This document shows, in pieces, positions 1-8,459 of a stretch of DNA of 60,277 bases (position 1 is the stretch's first letter; each line of letters begins with the position of its first letter). Source of the stretch: Methanosarcinaceae archaeon UBA470. GTDB lineage: Archaea > Halobacteriota > Methanosarcinia > Methanosarcinales > Methanosarcinaceae. Below the pieces are notes generated by a model that had not been told where the DNA came from, searched no databases, and worked only from the letters and a program-made list of their open reading frames with translations. The stretch is from NCBI GenBank assembly GCA_002508425.1, contig DAKU01000111.1, forward strand, positions 9,129-69,405. Reading direction: 5' to 3'. Made by a program: the position numbers and the translations under genes.

Positions 1-323
1 GCAGGGCTTACACTTTCATTCTTGTAGTATATCTTTGCGGGTGTGCCAAGTGCTTTCTCAAGCCTGTGTGCCCGGTATAGGGGAGATGGTCTCCAGAGCT
101 TGTATATATCCAAAATCTCCTGTGGAATATCGATATATTTCTCAGAACTCATCTCTTGTTTGATCAGCTCTTTTGCAAATATTGGCTCAAGCTCGGATGG
201 TTTGATGGGTTCCCTGGTTGCAGGATTAAGTGGAGGTGCAAGGGGTTCGGGGAAATCTGCAAGTATATTGTACCAACGAGTAGGCATCTCGTTTTCGTCA
301 AGTAGTATCTTCGTATGTTCCAT
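1..323 (-). CDS. trpB2: TrpB2-type tryptophan synthase beta chain (N-terminal part only)
   Basis: The minus strand is open from an ATG at 323 to the window edge, giving the first 107 or so residues. The translation contains the block RPSPLYRAHRLEKALGTP followed by KIYYKNESVSP, which is the N-terminal substrate/PLP domain of the TrpB2 branch of tryptophan synthase beta chains. TrpB2 condenses indole and serine to tryptophan with pyridoxal phosphate; the PLP lysine lies beyond the window. A GAGG sits about 7 nt before the ATG. The gene is divergent from hisS, with a roughly 200-bp AT-rich promoter gap between them. The family call is firm; stand-alone or TrpA-partnered function cannot be decided from this fragment. 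Confidence 0.85.
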   Translation of the reverse strand, partial: MEHTKILLDENEMPTRWYNILADFPEPLAPPLNPATREPIKPSELEPIFAKELIKQEMSSEKYIDIPQEILDIYKLWRPSPLYRAHRLEKALGTPAKIYYKNESVSP

Positions 324-522
324 GGTAAGCCTCAAGTAAATGTATTAAAATGTACAATAATGTGCATAACGCAATTATATTTAGCACTTTTGGTTTTCGT
401 TCCTTTGTTCTGAAATATGTAACTAATCGAAACAGTAAAATATACTGTATAAATACTAACCTGCAAATTAGATTACTTAATATCTAAACACTACATGCTT
501 ATTAACACATCAGGTTGATCCG

Positions 523-1764
523 ATGACGATACAAAAACCAAGAGGAACAAGGGATTTCCTTCCGCAAGATATGGCTCGCAGAAGACATCTGGAAAACCAG
601 TTGAGGCAGGTTGTTAACAGATGGGGTTATCATGAAGTAGTCACACCCACCTTTGAAAACCTCGAACTTTTCACAATGAAGTCAGGCGAAGGGGTGGTAG
701 GCGAACTATATAACTTCACTGATAAAGGAGATCGGGAGATGACACTTCGTCCCGAACTCACAGCACCTGTGATGCGGATGTTTGTAAATGAGATGCAGGC
801 AATGCCACGTCCTTTGAAGCTTTTCTATTTTGAGAACTGTTTCAGATATGAAAGGCCTCAGAAAGGCAGGTTCAGAGAGTTCTGGCAGTTCGGTGTGGAA
901 TTGATTGGTTCCGAAGGCCCTGATGCAGATGCCGAGGTCATAGCCCTAGCAACCGCCATGCTTGAAGTTGCAGGCATTAAAGGTGACCTGCATGTAGGTT
1001 ATCTGGGGATCATCCGTCATGTGCTAAGTCCTCTGGAAGTTGAACAGCAAGGTAAAATCATGCGTCTTGTGGACAAAAAAGATGACAAAGGACTGGATGA
1101 TTACCTTGAGGGGATTAATGCGCCTATAGACCTGCGTCTGAAGCTCCTTGGATTGATATCCCTTACAGGCAGTGAAGCAGTTCCCAAAGCCCGTAATCTT
1201 TTGGGTTCAATTCCTGAACTGGATACTTTCCAGCAGATCCTTACCCTTCTAGATGCCTATGGTATAGACTATACTATTGATTTCGGTATAGCTCGAGGTC
1301 TTGATTATTATACAGGCATGGTCTTTGAGGTATATGCCGAGGGCCTCGGTGCACAGAAACAGGTGTGTGGCGGCGGTTCATATAAACTAATCCAGCTTTT
1401 TGGTGGAGGAGATGTTCCATCTACTGGTTTTGGCCTGGGCTTTGACAGGATCATGGAGATATATGACATTGAACCTGAACTGCAAAATACCGTGGTGATG
1501 ATAACTACGGAAAGCACACGTATCAATGCTGTCCCTGTAGCTTGCAAGCTGAGGGAGTTTGTCCCCGTGTATCTGGATATCATGAACAGGAATTTCAAAA
1601 CTCAGCTATCGTATGCTAATAACATCGGTGCCCGTTATGCACTTATATTAGGTGATAGGGAAGTGGCCCAGGGCCTTTTCACTTTCAAAGACATGGAAAG
1701 CGGCATTCAGGAATCCCTTACTCTGAATGAGGTTATTTTGAAACTGACCGGTGAAAATCATTGA
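523..1764 (+). CDS. hisS: Histidyl-tRNA synthetase
   Basis: Class II aminoacyl-tRNA synthetase that charges tRNA-His in the cytoplasm. The 413-residue length is normal for the family. Motif 2 is at about residues 101-124 (FYFENCFRYERP then GRFREFWQFG), the histidine-specific HisA signature ARGLDYYTG is at 257-265, and motif 3 GFGLGFDRI is at 302-310; a C-terminal anticodon-binding domain follows. Its TGA overlaps the TTG start of the next gene, whose Shine-Dalgarno (GGTGA) lies inside hisS, so hisS leads an operon with four secreted pseudopilin-like genes. That pairing has no obvious functional logic and may simply reflect shared transcription. Confidence 0.97.
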   Translation: MTIQKPRGTRDFLPQDMARRRHLENQLRQVVNRWGYHEVVTPTFENLELFTMKSGEGVVGELYNFTDKGDREMTLRPELTAPVMRMFVNEMQAMPRPLKLFYFENCFRYERPQKGRFREFWQFGVELIGSEGPDADAEVIALATAMLEVAGIKGDLHVGYLGIIRHVLSPLEVEQQGKIMRLVDKKDDKGLDDYLEGINAPIDLRLKLLGLISLTGSEAVPKARNLLGSIPELDTFQQILTLLDAYGIDYTIDFGIARGLDYYTGMVFEVYAEGLGAQKQVCGGGSYKLIQLFGGGDVPSTGFGLGFDRIMEIYDIEPELQNTVVMITTESTRINAVPVACKLREFVPVYLDIMNRNFKTQLSYANNIGARYALILGDREVAQGLFTFKDMESGIQESLTLNEVILKLTGENH

Positions 1765-2255
1765 GCAGCTCTAGTAAATTGCATGCTCTGGCAGCCGACA
1801 CCACCGCTGCAGCTTCCCTGCCCATGCGGTTCGTGGTAGCTTCCATCCTGCTAATGGTGACTATGGTCCTGTTAGCCACGGCAACTTCAGGTTTTCTGGC
1901 CCACATAAAAATGAGCGATCTTGAATCCGAAATTTCCAGGATGGATGCTACGGCTTCGCTTTTATATTCCGGTGGTCCTGGCAGCAATCTTACAATTGAA
2001 GTAGATGTTCCAACGGGGTGTACAGTAGTTCTGGGGTCGATGCCAGGATATGAAACCGAATGGCCTCGTGATGCAAAGAACTATTTTCTGGAATATGATG
2101 GGAAGTGCACAGTAAGAGAATCCGGGGCAGCCTACACCAATGGCTTAATGGACGGTGTGGCTGTTCTTGGTTCAGGCAAACACCGGGTATTCATGGAGAC
2201 TACTATTGATCCCTCAGATGGGATGTTGTTCGTCAGAGTGTACGAACAGATATAA
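1761..2255 (+). CDS. Secreted pseudopilin-like protein 1 (hisS operon)
   Basis: A 164-residue protein of unrecognised family. Residues 1-20 are polar, residues 23-48 form one hydrophobic segment (FVVASILLMVTMVLLATATSG), and the remainder is a beta-rich extracellular region. This single N-terminal hydrophobic helix after a short charged leader is the layout of archaeal pilins and pseudopilins. The start is a TTG overlapping the hisS stop; it has GGTGA 6 nt upstream, so translation is probably coupled to hisS. It is followed by three more genes of the same layout, suggesting minor components of a Tad-like pilus. No catalytic motif is visible. Confidence 0.7.
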   Translation: MSSSSKLHALAADTTAAASLPMRFVVASILLMVTMVLLATATSGFLAHIKMSDLESEISRMDATASLLYSGGPGSNLTIEVDVPTGCTVVLGSMPGYETEWPRDAKNYFLEYDGKCTVRESGAAYTNGLMDGVAVLGSGKHRVFMETTIDPSDGMLFVRVYEQI

Positions 2256-2276
2256 GGTTATATTCAATGTGTTAGG

Positions 2277-2873
2277 ATGAAAGCGATATCAAAATTTCTC
2301 CGCGATGAAAGAGCATGGGTGGATTTTATTCTTTCAAGAACTGCACTTATACTTGCAAGTGTGGTGGTCATTGCTGCTGTATATCATTTTGCAGTAAGCA
2401 TTCAGGAAGTGAACAGTCAGAAGGAACTGGACCTGTTATCCACGGAGTTAGTATCTTATATAGATAAGGCTGGAAGTAGTCCTGATGAACTGAACATCAC
2501 TTATGATTTCAATAAGGAATATCTTCCCTATTTTCAAGGGCAACAGTTGGAAGCTATGATTTCCAGTGAATATGTGGTTGTTAATGCAAATATTAATGGA
2601 AGACCAATTATTTCGGCAAAGACTCCTGCTTTCAGAGTATATCCTTACTCATATATGGCCCTCTGCAATGATCTTAGATCAGAATATGGTTCAAATGGAA
2701 GTATGGTAGAACCTATAAGTGCGAATCATACGGATATAATAGGGTATTTGACTTCTAGGACAAGAGAAGTGAACTTTAATACCAGTAACCCAGTATACAT
2801 CCAAAAAACATTTATATATTTTACCGACAATATAAATGTGGAAAAGATAGGATATGTACTGGTTTATCAATGA
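2277..2873 (+). CDS. Secreted pseudopilin-like protein 2
   Basis: 198 residues. A charged N-terminus (KFLRDERAWVDF) is followed by one membrane helix at about 20-45 and a beta-rich exterior with several NxT/NxS sequons. The FLRDERAWVDFI leader resembles the D/E-containing leaders of archaeal pilin-like proteins (FLKDERA in many). The stop lies 20 nt inside the following gene, so the two are translationally linked. Family not recognised by name; role as minor pilin or pilus-assembly subunit is inferred from layout and from the neighbouring three similar genes. Confidence 0.7.
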   Translation: MKAISKFLRDERAWVDFILSRTALILASVVVIAAVYHFAVSIQEVNSQKELDLLSTELVSYIDKAGSSPDELNITYDFNKEYLPYFQGQQLEAMISSEYVVVNANINGRPIISAKTPAFRVYPYSYMALCNDLRSEYGSNGSMVEPISANHTDIIGYLTSRTREVNFNTSNPVYIQKTFIYFTDNINVEKIGYVLVYQ

Positions 2874-3354
2874 CGACAGGGCTATACTTGAACCGCAGAA
2901 CGATATTTTCGCTACGGCATTATTGGTGCTGGGATTTGTTATTTTTGCTTGTGTGGTGTCAAAGACATACATTGCCCATCAAGATAGTTCTTTCGCACTA
3001 GAGAATTATGAACAAGCTTCCCTTATTGCACAGGGCATTGCTCATTCCCAGATGCTTCAGGGCAGCAGACAGGATCTCATGTCTGCCGAAAAACTCGATG
3101 AGCTCAGTGGTCTGCACGCTGACCCGCAGATCTTGAGTCTCTTCTTTGATAGTTTTTCTCCCAACGTTAATTTTCAGGTAGATATTTCAACGGAGGATGG
3201 TGAATATGCCTGGCAGATCCGCAAGCCTGCGTCCTCCTTTTCCTCCGTTGGTCAGGTGGCCGCTTCCGTACCTGTTACATTGGAGCTTAATCCTATGCAG
3301 CAGGTTCCTGGCACATTGACTGTAAAGCTGTTTAAAGACAGATGGAATTCTTAA
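2854..3354 (+). CDS. Secreted pseudopilin-like protein 3
   Basis: 166 residues. The N-terminal DDRAILEPQNDIF leader precedes a single hydrophobic helix at about 20-40 (ALLVLGFVIFACVV), then a polar alpha/beta exterior. The start ATG lies 20 nt inside the preceding gene, with AGGAT just before it; a later in-frame start would remove the leader. The next gene begins 14 nt after the stop. It belongs to the same four-gene run as its neighbours and shares their pilin-like topology. No enzymatic motif is seen. Confidence 0.7.
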   Translation: MYWFINDDRAILEPQNDIFATALLVLGFVIFACVVSKTYIAHQDSSFALENYEQASLIAQGIAHSQMLQGSRQDLMSAEKLDELSGLHADPQILSLFFDSFSPNVNFQVDISTEDGEYAWQIRKPASSFSSVGQVAASVPVTLELNPMQQVPGTLTVKLFKDRWNS

Positions 3355-3368
3355 TGGAAGGTAAATGA

Positions 3369-4559
3369 ATGCGACTGAAAAACATATTAGACATACCAGT
3401 ATTATCCGATAAAGGGGCTATCTCCTCGACCATTGATGTTATGTTCTTTCTGCTGATGGTGTCCCTCTCAACAGTTGTTTTGATGCCTGTTATGCTCTCT
3501 TCAGGCCATAATGCAGCAGTACAGGATGTTGCAGCATACAGATTAGATGGGCAGTTGCTCCAGTCTCTTCTGGACAGCAGAGTGGAGAGCTTTGAGTACA
3601 TAATAGTCCCATCTGAATTATCCGGTATTGTTGTTTATCCTGAAAGTTCAATGGGTATCTGTCAAAGTAGTGAAATATTTGCAAAGGAACACGCTTGCAG
3701 GACCTTTGCTGATCTGATCGCCGAAGGTATGATATTCTCACTGCATATTGAAGAGAGCGGGACGTACTATTATCTTCATCCGTTTAGAGCGGAATACTCA
3801 GAGGCCACAGAAAGAGCACTTGAAGGCTACCTTAATAGAAGGGTAGGTGGCAGGTACAATTACAGGCTGGAGGCGAACTGGCAGCCGGTTGCAGGATGTG
3901 GACCTTCAGGTCAGCTTGCTGTGGGTCTTATTCCTCCTGCTAGGTCTTTCAGGAAGAGTGTGCCAATATCTGTGCCATATAACAATGCTGTAAGCTTGGC
4001 AGACATATCTTCTCCTGCGGATGATCTTAATTTTGGTCTTGCGGTGAACTCTTCTCAAAAGGAACAGGACTTGCGTTTGATATTCGAAGAGTGTATATAT
4101 CTGGCAGCTTCAAGTTCTTCGGCATCCCTCGTAGAGTTGTATTATCCGGAAGAATATCTTAGGGAGATAAATATTGGAAAGAAATATCTTACAGTAATGG
4201 GTGATTCTTTGATAGGATCACCTTCTGTTGAGGGGAATATTGAAAGGAGCATTGCTATCGATATGTTTGCTAATGCTGTAAATGTGACAGAAAATATGTG
4301 CTTAAACTCAACAGGTAATTTCACAGCGCTCACAGAAGATAATGTAACATTGATCGGAAACCAGCTTAGGCAAGAGCACACAAATGATATATATTCTCAT
4401 CTGTTAATAGAGATGTCTGATGAGATCAACAATACTGTGCAGATTATGATGCAAAACAATGATAGCACCACTTTGCTTGATCTTAGGGATAAGCAACTAT
4501 ATTCCATTTTCATGCATGTGAAACCCCAAACTGCTGAGGTTACTTTAGTGATATGGTAA
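3369..4559 (+). CDS. Secreted pseudopilin-like protein 4 (large)
   Basis: 396 residues, the largest of the four hisS-linked secreted proteins. A basic leader ends in SDKGAISSTIDVM, followed by one membrane helix at about residues 23-45, then a roughly 350-residue exterior with many sequons. The ATG has GGAAGGT about 7 nt upstream. By size it could be a tip-located or adhesive pseudopilin, but this is inference. It is the last gene of the run; a 169-bp gap with an AT-rich promoter region separates it from rps15. Confidence 0.7.
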   Translation: MRLKNILDIPVLSDKGAISSTIDVMFFLLMVSLSTVVLMPVMLSSGHNAAVQDVAAYRLDGQLLQSLLDSRVESFEYIIVPSELSGIVVYPESSMGICQSSEIFAKEHACRTFADLIAEGMIFSLHIEESGTYYYLHPFRAEYSEATERALEGYLNRRVGGRYNYRLEANWQPVAGCGPSGQLAVGLIPPARSFRKSVPISVPYNNAVSLADISSPADDLNFGLAVNSSQKEQDLRLIFEECIYLAASSSSASLVELYYPEEYLREINIGKKYLTVMGDSLIGSPSVEGNIERSIAIDMFANAVNVTENMCLNSTGNFTALTEDNVTLIGNQLRQEHTNDIYSHLLIEMSDEINNTVQIMMQNNDSTTLLDLRDKQLYSIFMHVKPQTAEVTLVIW

Positions 4560-4728
4560 CTTCCTATCACAAATTTTATATGCTATGCTGGTCCATTTAC
4601 CTCGCCTCGCCAAGGACAATTATAGGCTATATCTCCATAATGTTCAAAATAGCCTTTATTGAAATCAACAAACTTTATACATAATTTAGATCAAATACTC
4701 TCTATTTACAATTACAAGGAGGAATTCA

Positions 4729-5187
4729 ATGGCAAAAATGCATACCCGGAGAAAAGGTCAATCCGGTTCTACAAGGCCAATACGCTCTGAAGCGCCTGCA
4801 TGGTGCACCATGAGCACTGACGAAATTACAAACGTAGTGCTGGAAATGTGGAAGCAGGGCATGAGCACAAGTCTCATTGGTATGGTCCTCAGGGACAAAT
4901 ATGGAATGCCAGATGTGAAGCTTGCAACTGGAAAGAAGATCACAGCTATACTTAAGGAAAATGATCAGAAGCCACCAGTTCCAGAAGACCTGTACAATCT
5001 TGTCGTAAAGGCAATAGGTCTGAGAAAGCACGTAGTTGCAAACCACTCTGACAACCACAACATCCGTTCTTTGCATAACATCGAAGCCAAGATCAGAAGA
5101 CTTGTGAAGTACTATCAGGCTAACAAGGTGCTTCCAACTGACTGGAAATACAAGCCGGAAACGGCAGAGATGCTTATTACAAGATAA
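4729..5187 (+). CDS. rps15: 30S ribosomal protein S15 (archaeal S15P/S13e type)
   Basis: 152 residues, matching the archaeal S15 length with its N-terminal extension (MAKMHTRRKGQSGSTRP) and the conserved core around RKHVVANHSDNHNIRSLHNIEAKIRRLVKYY. It binds 16S rRNA in the small-subunit platform. A strong GGAGG lies 6 nt before the ATG, and an AT-rich promoter precedes it. A stem-loop plus T-tract ends the transcript at about 5199-5241, so the gene is probably monocistronic. Confidence 0.97.
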   Translation: MAKMHTRRKGQSGSTRPIRSEAPAWCTMSTDEITNVVLEMWKQGMSTSLIGMVLRDKYGMPDVKLATGKKITAILKENDQKPPVPEDLYNLVVKAIGLRKHVVANHSDNHNIRSLHNIEAKIRRLVKYYQANKVLPTDWKYKPETAEMLITR

Positions 5188-5198
5188 ATGATTCTTTT

Positions 5199-5241
5199 CC
5201 GATAGGTTCTAGCCTATCGGTATCTATTCTTTTCTTTTTTT
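5199..5241 (+). terminator. Terminator of rps15
   Basis: Perfect 8-bp inverted repeat CCGATAGG / CCTATCGG with a 6-nt loop, followed by a T-rich tract. It starts 11 nt after the rps15 stop. Confidence 0.75.
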
Positions 5242-5386
5242 CAGGGCAATTATATTAATTCTTTCTTATGTTTTATCGGGTTTTAACACTCAACAGTAAA
5301 TATAAATTCCGATATCTTAAAAAAATATAACCAATAATATAAAGACAAAGGTAAAATATAAATTGTTATAGTGCCCACTATAGGGC

Positions 5387-6601
5387 ATGAAAGCGGTCAT
5401 TCTTGCAGCTGGAGAAGGTCTCAGATGCCGTCCCCTTACGCTTACCCGTTCAAAGGTAATGCTGCCTGTTGCTGACAGGCCTATTCTTGAACACGTTATC
5501 CGTTCCCTTGAACAAAATAACATCAAGGACATCCTATTGATAGTTGGTTATGAGAAAGAACGCATAATGAACTATTTCAAAGATGGTGTGGATTTCGGGG
5601 TAAACATAAAGTATGTTGAGCAAAAAACTCAACTTGGTACTGCACATGCTATAGAACAGGCGAGAACTGAACTCGCTGGTGAATATGAATTCCTTGCTCT
5701 AAACGGCGATAACTTCATAGAACCGAAAGTTATCAGTGATCTTATTAAATCAAAACGTGGAGATGCAACTATACTCGCCGTTAAGACCGAGCATGTGAGT
5801 GGATATGGGGTTATCAAGGCTGAAGGGCATAAGGTGATGGAGATTATTGAAAATCCAGTCTCTGAAGTCAGCCATCTGGTTAATACCGGTATCTATTACT
5901 TCAGTTCTAGGATCTTTGATTTTATCGGGGACACACCTCTTTCTCCAAAAGGTGAATATGCGATAACTGATACGCTCCAGAAGATGATCGAGAATGGAAT
6001 AGAAGTGTCAATGGCTACTACGAGATCATGGTGGTTAGATGCAGTATATGCATGGGATCTTCTAAAGCTCAATTCCGTTACTCTTGGGAAGATAGATAGG
6101 AAAGTCGAATCTATGGTAGTGGAAGACGGAGCGCACATTAAAGGAAATGTGTCGATAGGTAAAAATACTATCATCAGATCGGGATGTTATATAGTAGGGC
6201 CTGTCATGATAGGAGATAATTGTGATATCGGTCCAAATGCTGTTATATTGCCATCCACTTCCATTGGCAATAATGTATATGTAGGATCTTTCACCAATAT
6301 CCGTAACAGTATAATTATGAACGATGTACGCATTGGATCTCATGGCTATGTTTCGGATTCGATAATCGGAAGCAATTGCCACATTGATCCATACTTCATT
6401 ACAGAAACAGAAACTAATTTGAACATCATATTAAACGACGAGTTGCACCAGGCAGGAAAATTGGGTACGGTCATTGGTGATGACACTGACGTTGGTCACA
6501 GGGTCCTTATAAAAGCAGGTATCATGGTATCCATCAATTGTCGTATCGGGTCAGGTGCTATAGTGGATAAAGCGCTGCATCGGGGTACTCTGGTTCTCTG
6601 A
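5387..6601 (+). CDS. glmU: GlmU-like bifunctional sugar-phosphate nucleotidyltransferase/acyltransferase (first copy)
   Basis: 404 residues. An N-terminal nucleotidyltransferase domain (about 1-230; LAAGEGLRCRPLT, KVMLPVADRPILEHV) is followed by a left-handed beta-helix of hexapeptide repeats (about 245-400; IGKNTI, IGDNCDIGPNAV, IGNNVYVGS). This is the archaeal GlmU layout: acetylation of GlcN-1-P and UTP-dependent formation of UDP-GlcNAc. The usual GEGTRMRPL signature here reads GEGLRCRPL. It is the first gene of glmU-glmS-glmM-glmU, with tight spacing throughout. There is no clear Shine-Dalgarno; a TATA-like box lies about 35 nt upstream and a TGCCC/GGGCA repeat overlaps the ATG. Which of the two copies makes UDP-GlcNAc and which acts on another sugar is not decidable. 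Confidence 0.88.
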   Translation: MKAVILAAGEGLRCRPLTLTRSKVMLPVADRPILEHVIRSLEQNNIKDILLIVGYEKERIMNYFKDGVDFGVNIKYVEQKTQLGTAHAIEQARTELAGEYEFLALNGDNFIEPKVISDLIKSKRGDATILAVKTEHVSGYGVIKAEGHKVMEIIENPVSEVSHLVNTGIYYFSSRIFDFIGDTPLSPKGEYAITDTLQKMIENGIEVSMATTRSWWLDAVYAWDLLKLNSVTLGKIDRKVESMVVEDGAHIKGNVSIGKNTIIRSGCYIVGPVMIGDNCDIGPNAVILPSTSIGNNVYVGSFTNIRNSIIMNDVRIGSHGYVSDSIIGSNCHIDPYFITETETNLNIILNDELHQAGKLGTVIGDDTDVGHRVLIKAGIMVSINCRIGSGAIVDKALHRGTLVL

Positions 6602-6611
6602 GGTGATACTA

Positions 6612-8441
6612 ATGTGTGGTATAGTTGGATACGTAGGTACTGAGAATGCAGTTGAGGTCATCATTGGTTCCCTCAAAAAACTGGAATATAGGGGTTATGA
6701 TTCTGCAGGCATCACCATCCTTAATGGAAATTTTGAAACATACAAGACCGTAGGCAAGATCTCAGAACTCGAAAAAATAATTCCTGCAGGTTTTACAGGG
6801 CATATTGGGATAGGTCATACTCGCTGGGCGACTCACGGAAAACCCGAGACCAGAAATTCTCATCCCCATCTGTCATCAAATATCGCAGTGGTGCATAATG
6901 GTATCATTGAAAATTATATGCATCTTAAGGAGAAGTTGATGGGGGAAGGGTATGAGTTTTCATCTGACACAGATACTGAAGTAATAGCCCATTTGCTGCA
7001 TTCAACAATGAAAAATGGAAAAATAACTAACTTATTAGATGCAGTGCGTCATATAATGACAATAATAGAGGGTTCATATGCTATTGCAGTACTGTGCACT
7101 AATGAACCGGATCATATCGTACTCGCCCGTAAGGATAGTCCCCTTGTTATTGGTCTTGGAAACAACGGCTATTTTGCGGCATCTGATGTAACCGCATTTC
7201 TTCGATACACACGAAAGGCTGTATATGTCAGTGATAAAGAACTTGTATTGATTAGTCCCAGGGGTGTCGAGTTCTACAATAATGATGGTGAAAGGATAGA
7301 AAAGCAAGTGGATACTATTGAGTGGAATGAAGAAGCTGCTGAAAAAGCGGGCTATGAACATTTCATGCTCAAGGAGATACATGAACAGCCCAAGTCTATC
7401 CAGGATACATATGCAGGTAAGATATCTGAACTAGAAGGCAAGGTAATACTCGATGAATTGAAGCTGGATGAAGATCAGCTAAGGAATCTGCAGAGAGTGA
7501 CAATAATTGCCTGTGGCACATCGTGGAATGCAGGTTGCGTTGGTAAATATCTGTTCGAGAACCTCGCAGGAATACACACGGATGTAGAAACAGCTTCAGA
7601 GTTCAGATATGGTGATCCTATACTTTGTGGTCAGGTATTTACTCTTGCTATAACTCAATCAGGAGAAACCGCTGACACGCTTGCAGCTATCAGGAGTTCC
7701 AGATCTTACGGATGCAAGGCAGCTGCCATTACTAATGTAGTGGGAAGTACTATTACTAGAGAAACTGATAGTGTACTTTTCACACGTGCTGGCCCCGAGA
7801 TCGGAGTCGCTGCAACGAAAACTTTTACAGCTCAACTTATTGTGCTCTATCTTCTGGCTATCCATCTTGGTACGGTAAGAGGTCGCTTGACTCCTGAAAC
7901 GGCCAGAGATATATTAGTTGGTATCAAGCAATTGCCGGGGCAGGTACAAAAAATTCTCAACAATAAGGATGCAATTAAGGAATGTGCTGAACACTATGCA
8001 AAGGTACAGGACTATTTCTTCATCGGCAGGCATCTAAACTATCCAGTTTCACTGGAGGGTGCCCTGAAACTAAAGGAGATCTCGTATATACACGCTGAAG
8101 GGTATGCGGCAGGCGAACTTAAACATGGGCCTCTGGCACTTATCAGCAGTGCAACACCTGTAGTGGCCATTGCGACAAAAGGGCACACATACGATAAAGT
8201 GCTGAGCAATATCAAGGAAGTAAAGGCAAGAAGTGCCGAAGTTATAGCCGTGGCAAATCAGAGTGACACTGAGATTACTAAATATGTTGATATGGTGCTA
8301 AGGATTCCTGATTGTCATGAACTGTTATCTCCAGTGCTCTCATCGGTAGTGTTGCAGTTGCTTGCATATTACACAGCCCTTGCAAGGGATTGTTCAATAG
8401 ATAAACCCAGAAACCTTGCGAAAAGCGTTACAGTAGAATGA
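6612..8441 (+). CDS. glmS: Glutamine--fructose-6-phosphate aminotransferase (isomerizing)
   Basis: 609 residues, full length. It makes glucosamine-6-phosphate from fructose-6-phosphate and glutamine. The ATG at 6612 is chosen because Cys2 (MCGIVGYVG) must become the N-terminal nucleophile of the glutaminase domain; a GTG three codons earlier would block this, and GAGGTGAT lies well placed before 6612. Domains: class II glutaminase (1-235; GHTRWATHG, HNGIIENY), then two SIS sugar-isomerase domains (about 285-420 and 455-590; SQSGETADT and the C-terminal DKPRNLAKSVTVE). It starts 10 nt after the upstream glmU-like gene and lies 18 nt before glmM. Confidence 0.96.
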   Translation: MCGIVGYVGTENAVEVIIGSLKKLEYRGYDSAGITILNGNFETYKTVGKISELEKIIPAGFTGHIGIGHTRWATHGKPETRNSHPHLSSNIAVVHNGIIENYMHLKEKLMGEGYEFSSDTDTEVIAHLLHSTMKNGKITNLLDAVRHIMTIIEGSYAIAVLCTNEPDHIVLARKDSPLVIGLGNNGYFAASDVTAFLRYTRKAVYVSDKELVLISPRGVEFYNNDGERIEKQVDTIEWNEEAAEKAGYEHFMLKEIHEQPKSIQDTYAGKISELEGKVILDELKLDEDQLRNLQRVTIIACGTSWNAGCVGKYLFENLAGIHTDVETASEFRYGDPILCGQVFTLAITQSGETADTLAAIRSSRSYGCKAAAITNVVGSTITRETDSVLFTRAGPEIGVAATKTFTAQLIVLYLLAIHLGTVRGRLTPETARDILVGIKQLPGQVQKILNNKDAIKECAEHYAKVQDYFFIGRHLNYPVSLEGALKLKEISYIHAEGYAAGELKHGPLALISSATPVVAIATKGHTYDKVLSNIKEVKARSAEVIAVANQSDTEITKYVDMVLRIPDCHELLSPVLSSVVLQLLAYYTALARDCSIDKPRNLAKSVTVE

Positions 8442-8459
8442 TCTTAAGAGGTTTTTATT

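Noticed and set aside
43..339. Plus-strand frame of 98 codons
   Set aside because: Antisense to the TrpB2 N-terminus, which has clear family motifs; low-complexity Ser-rich translation.
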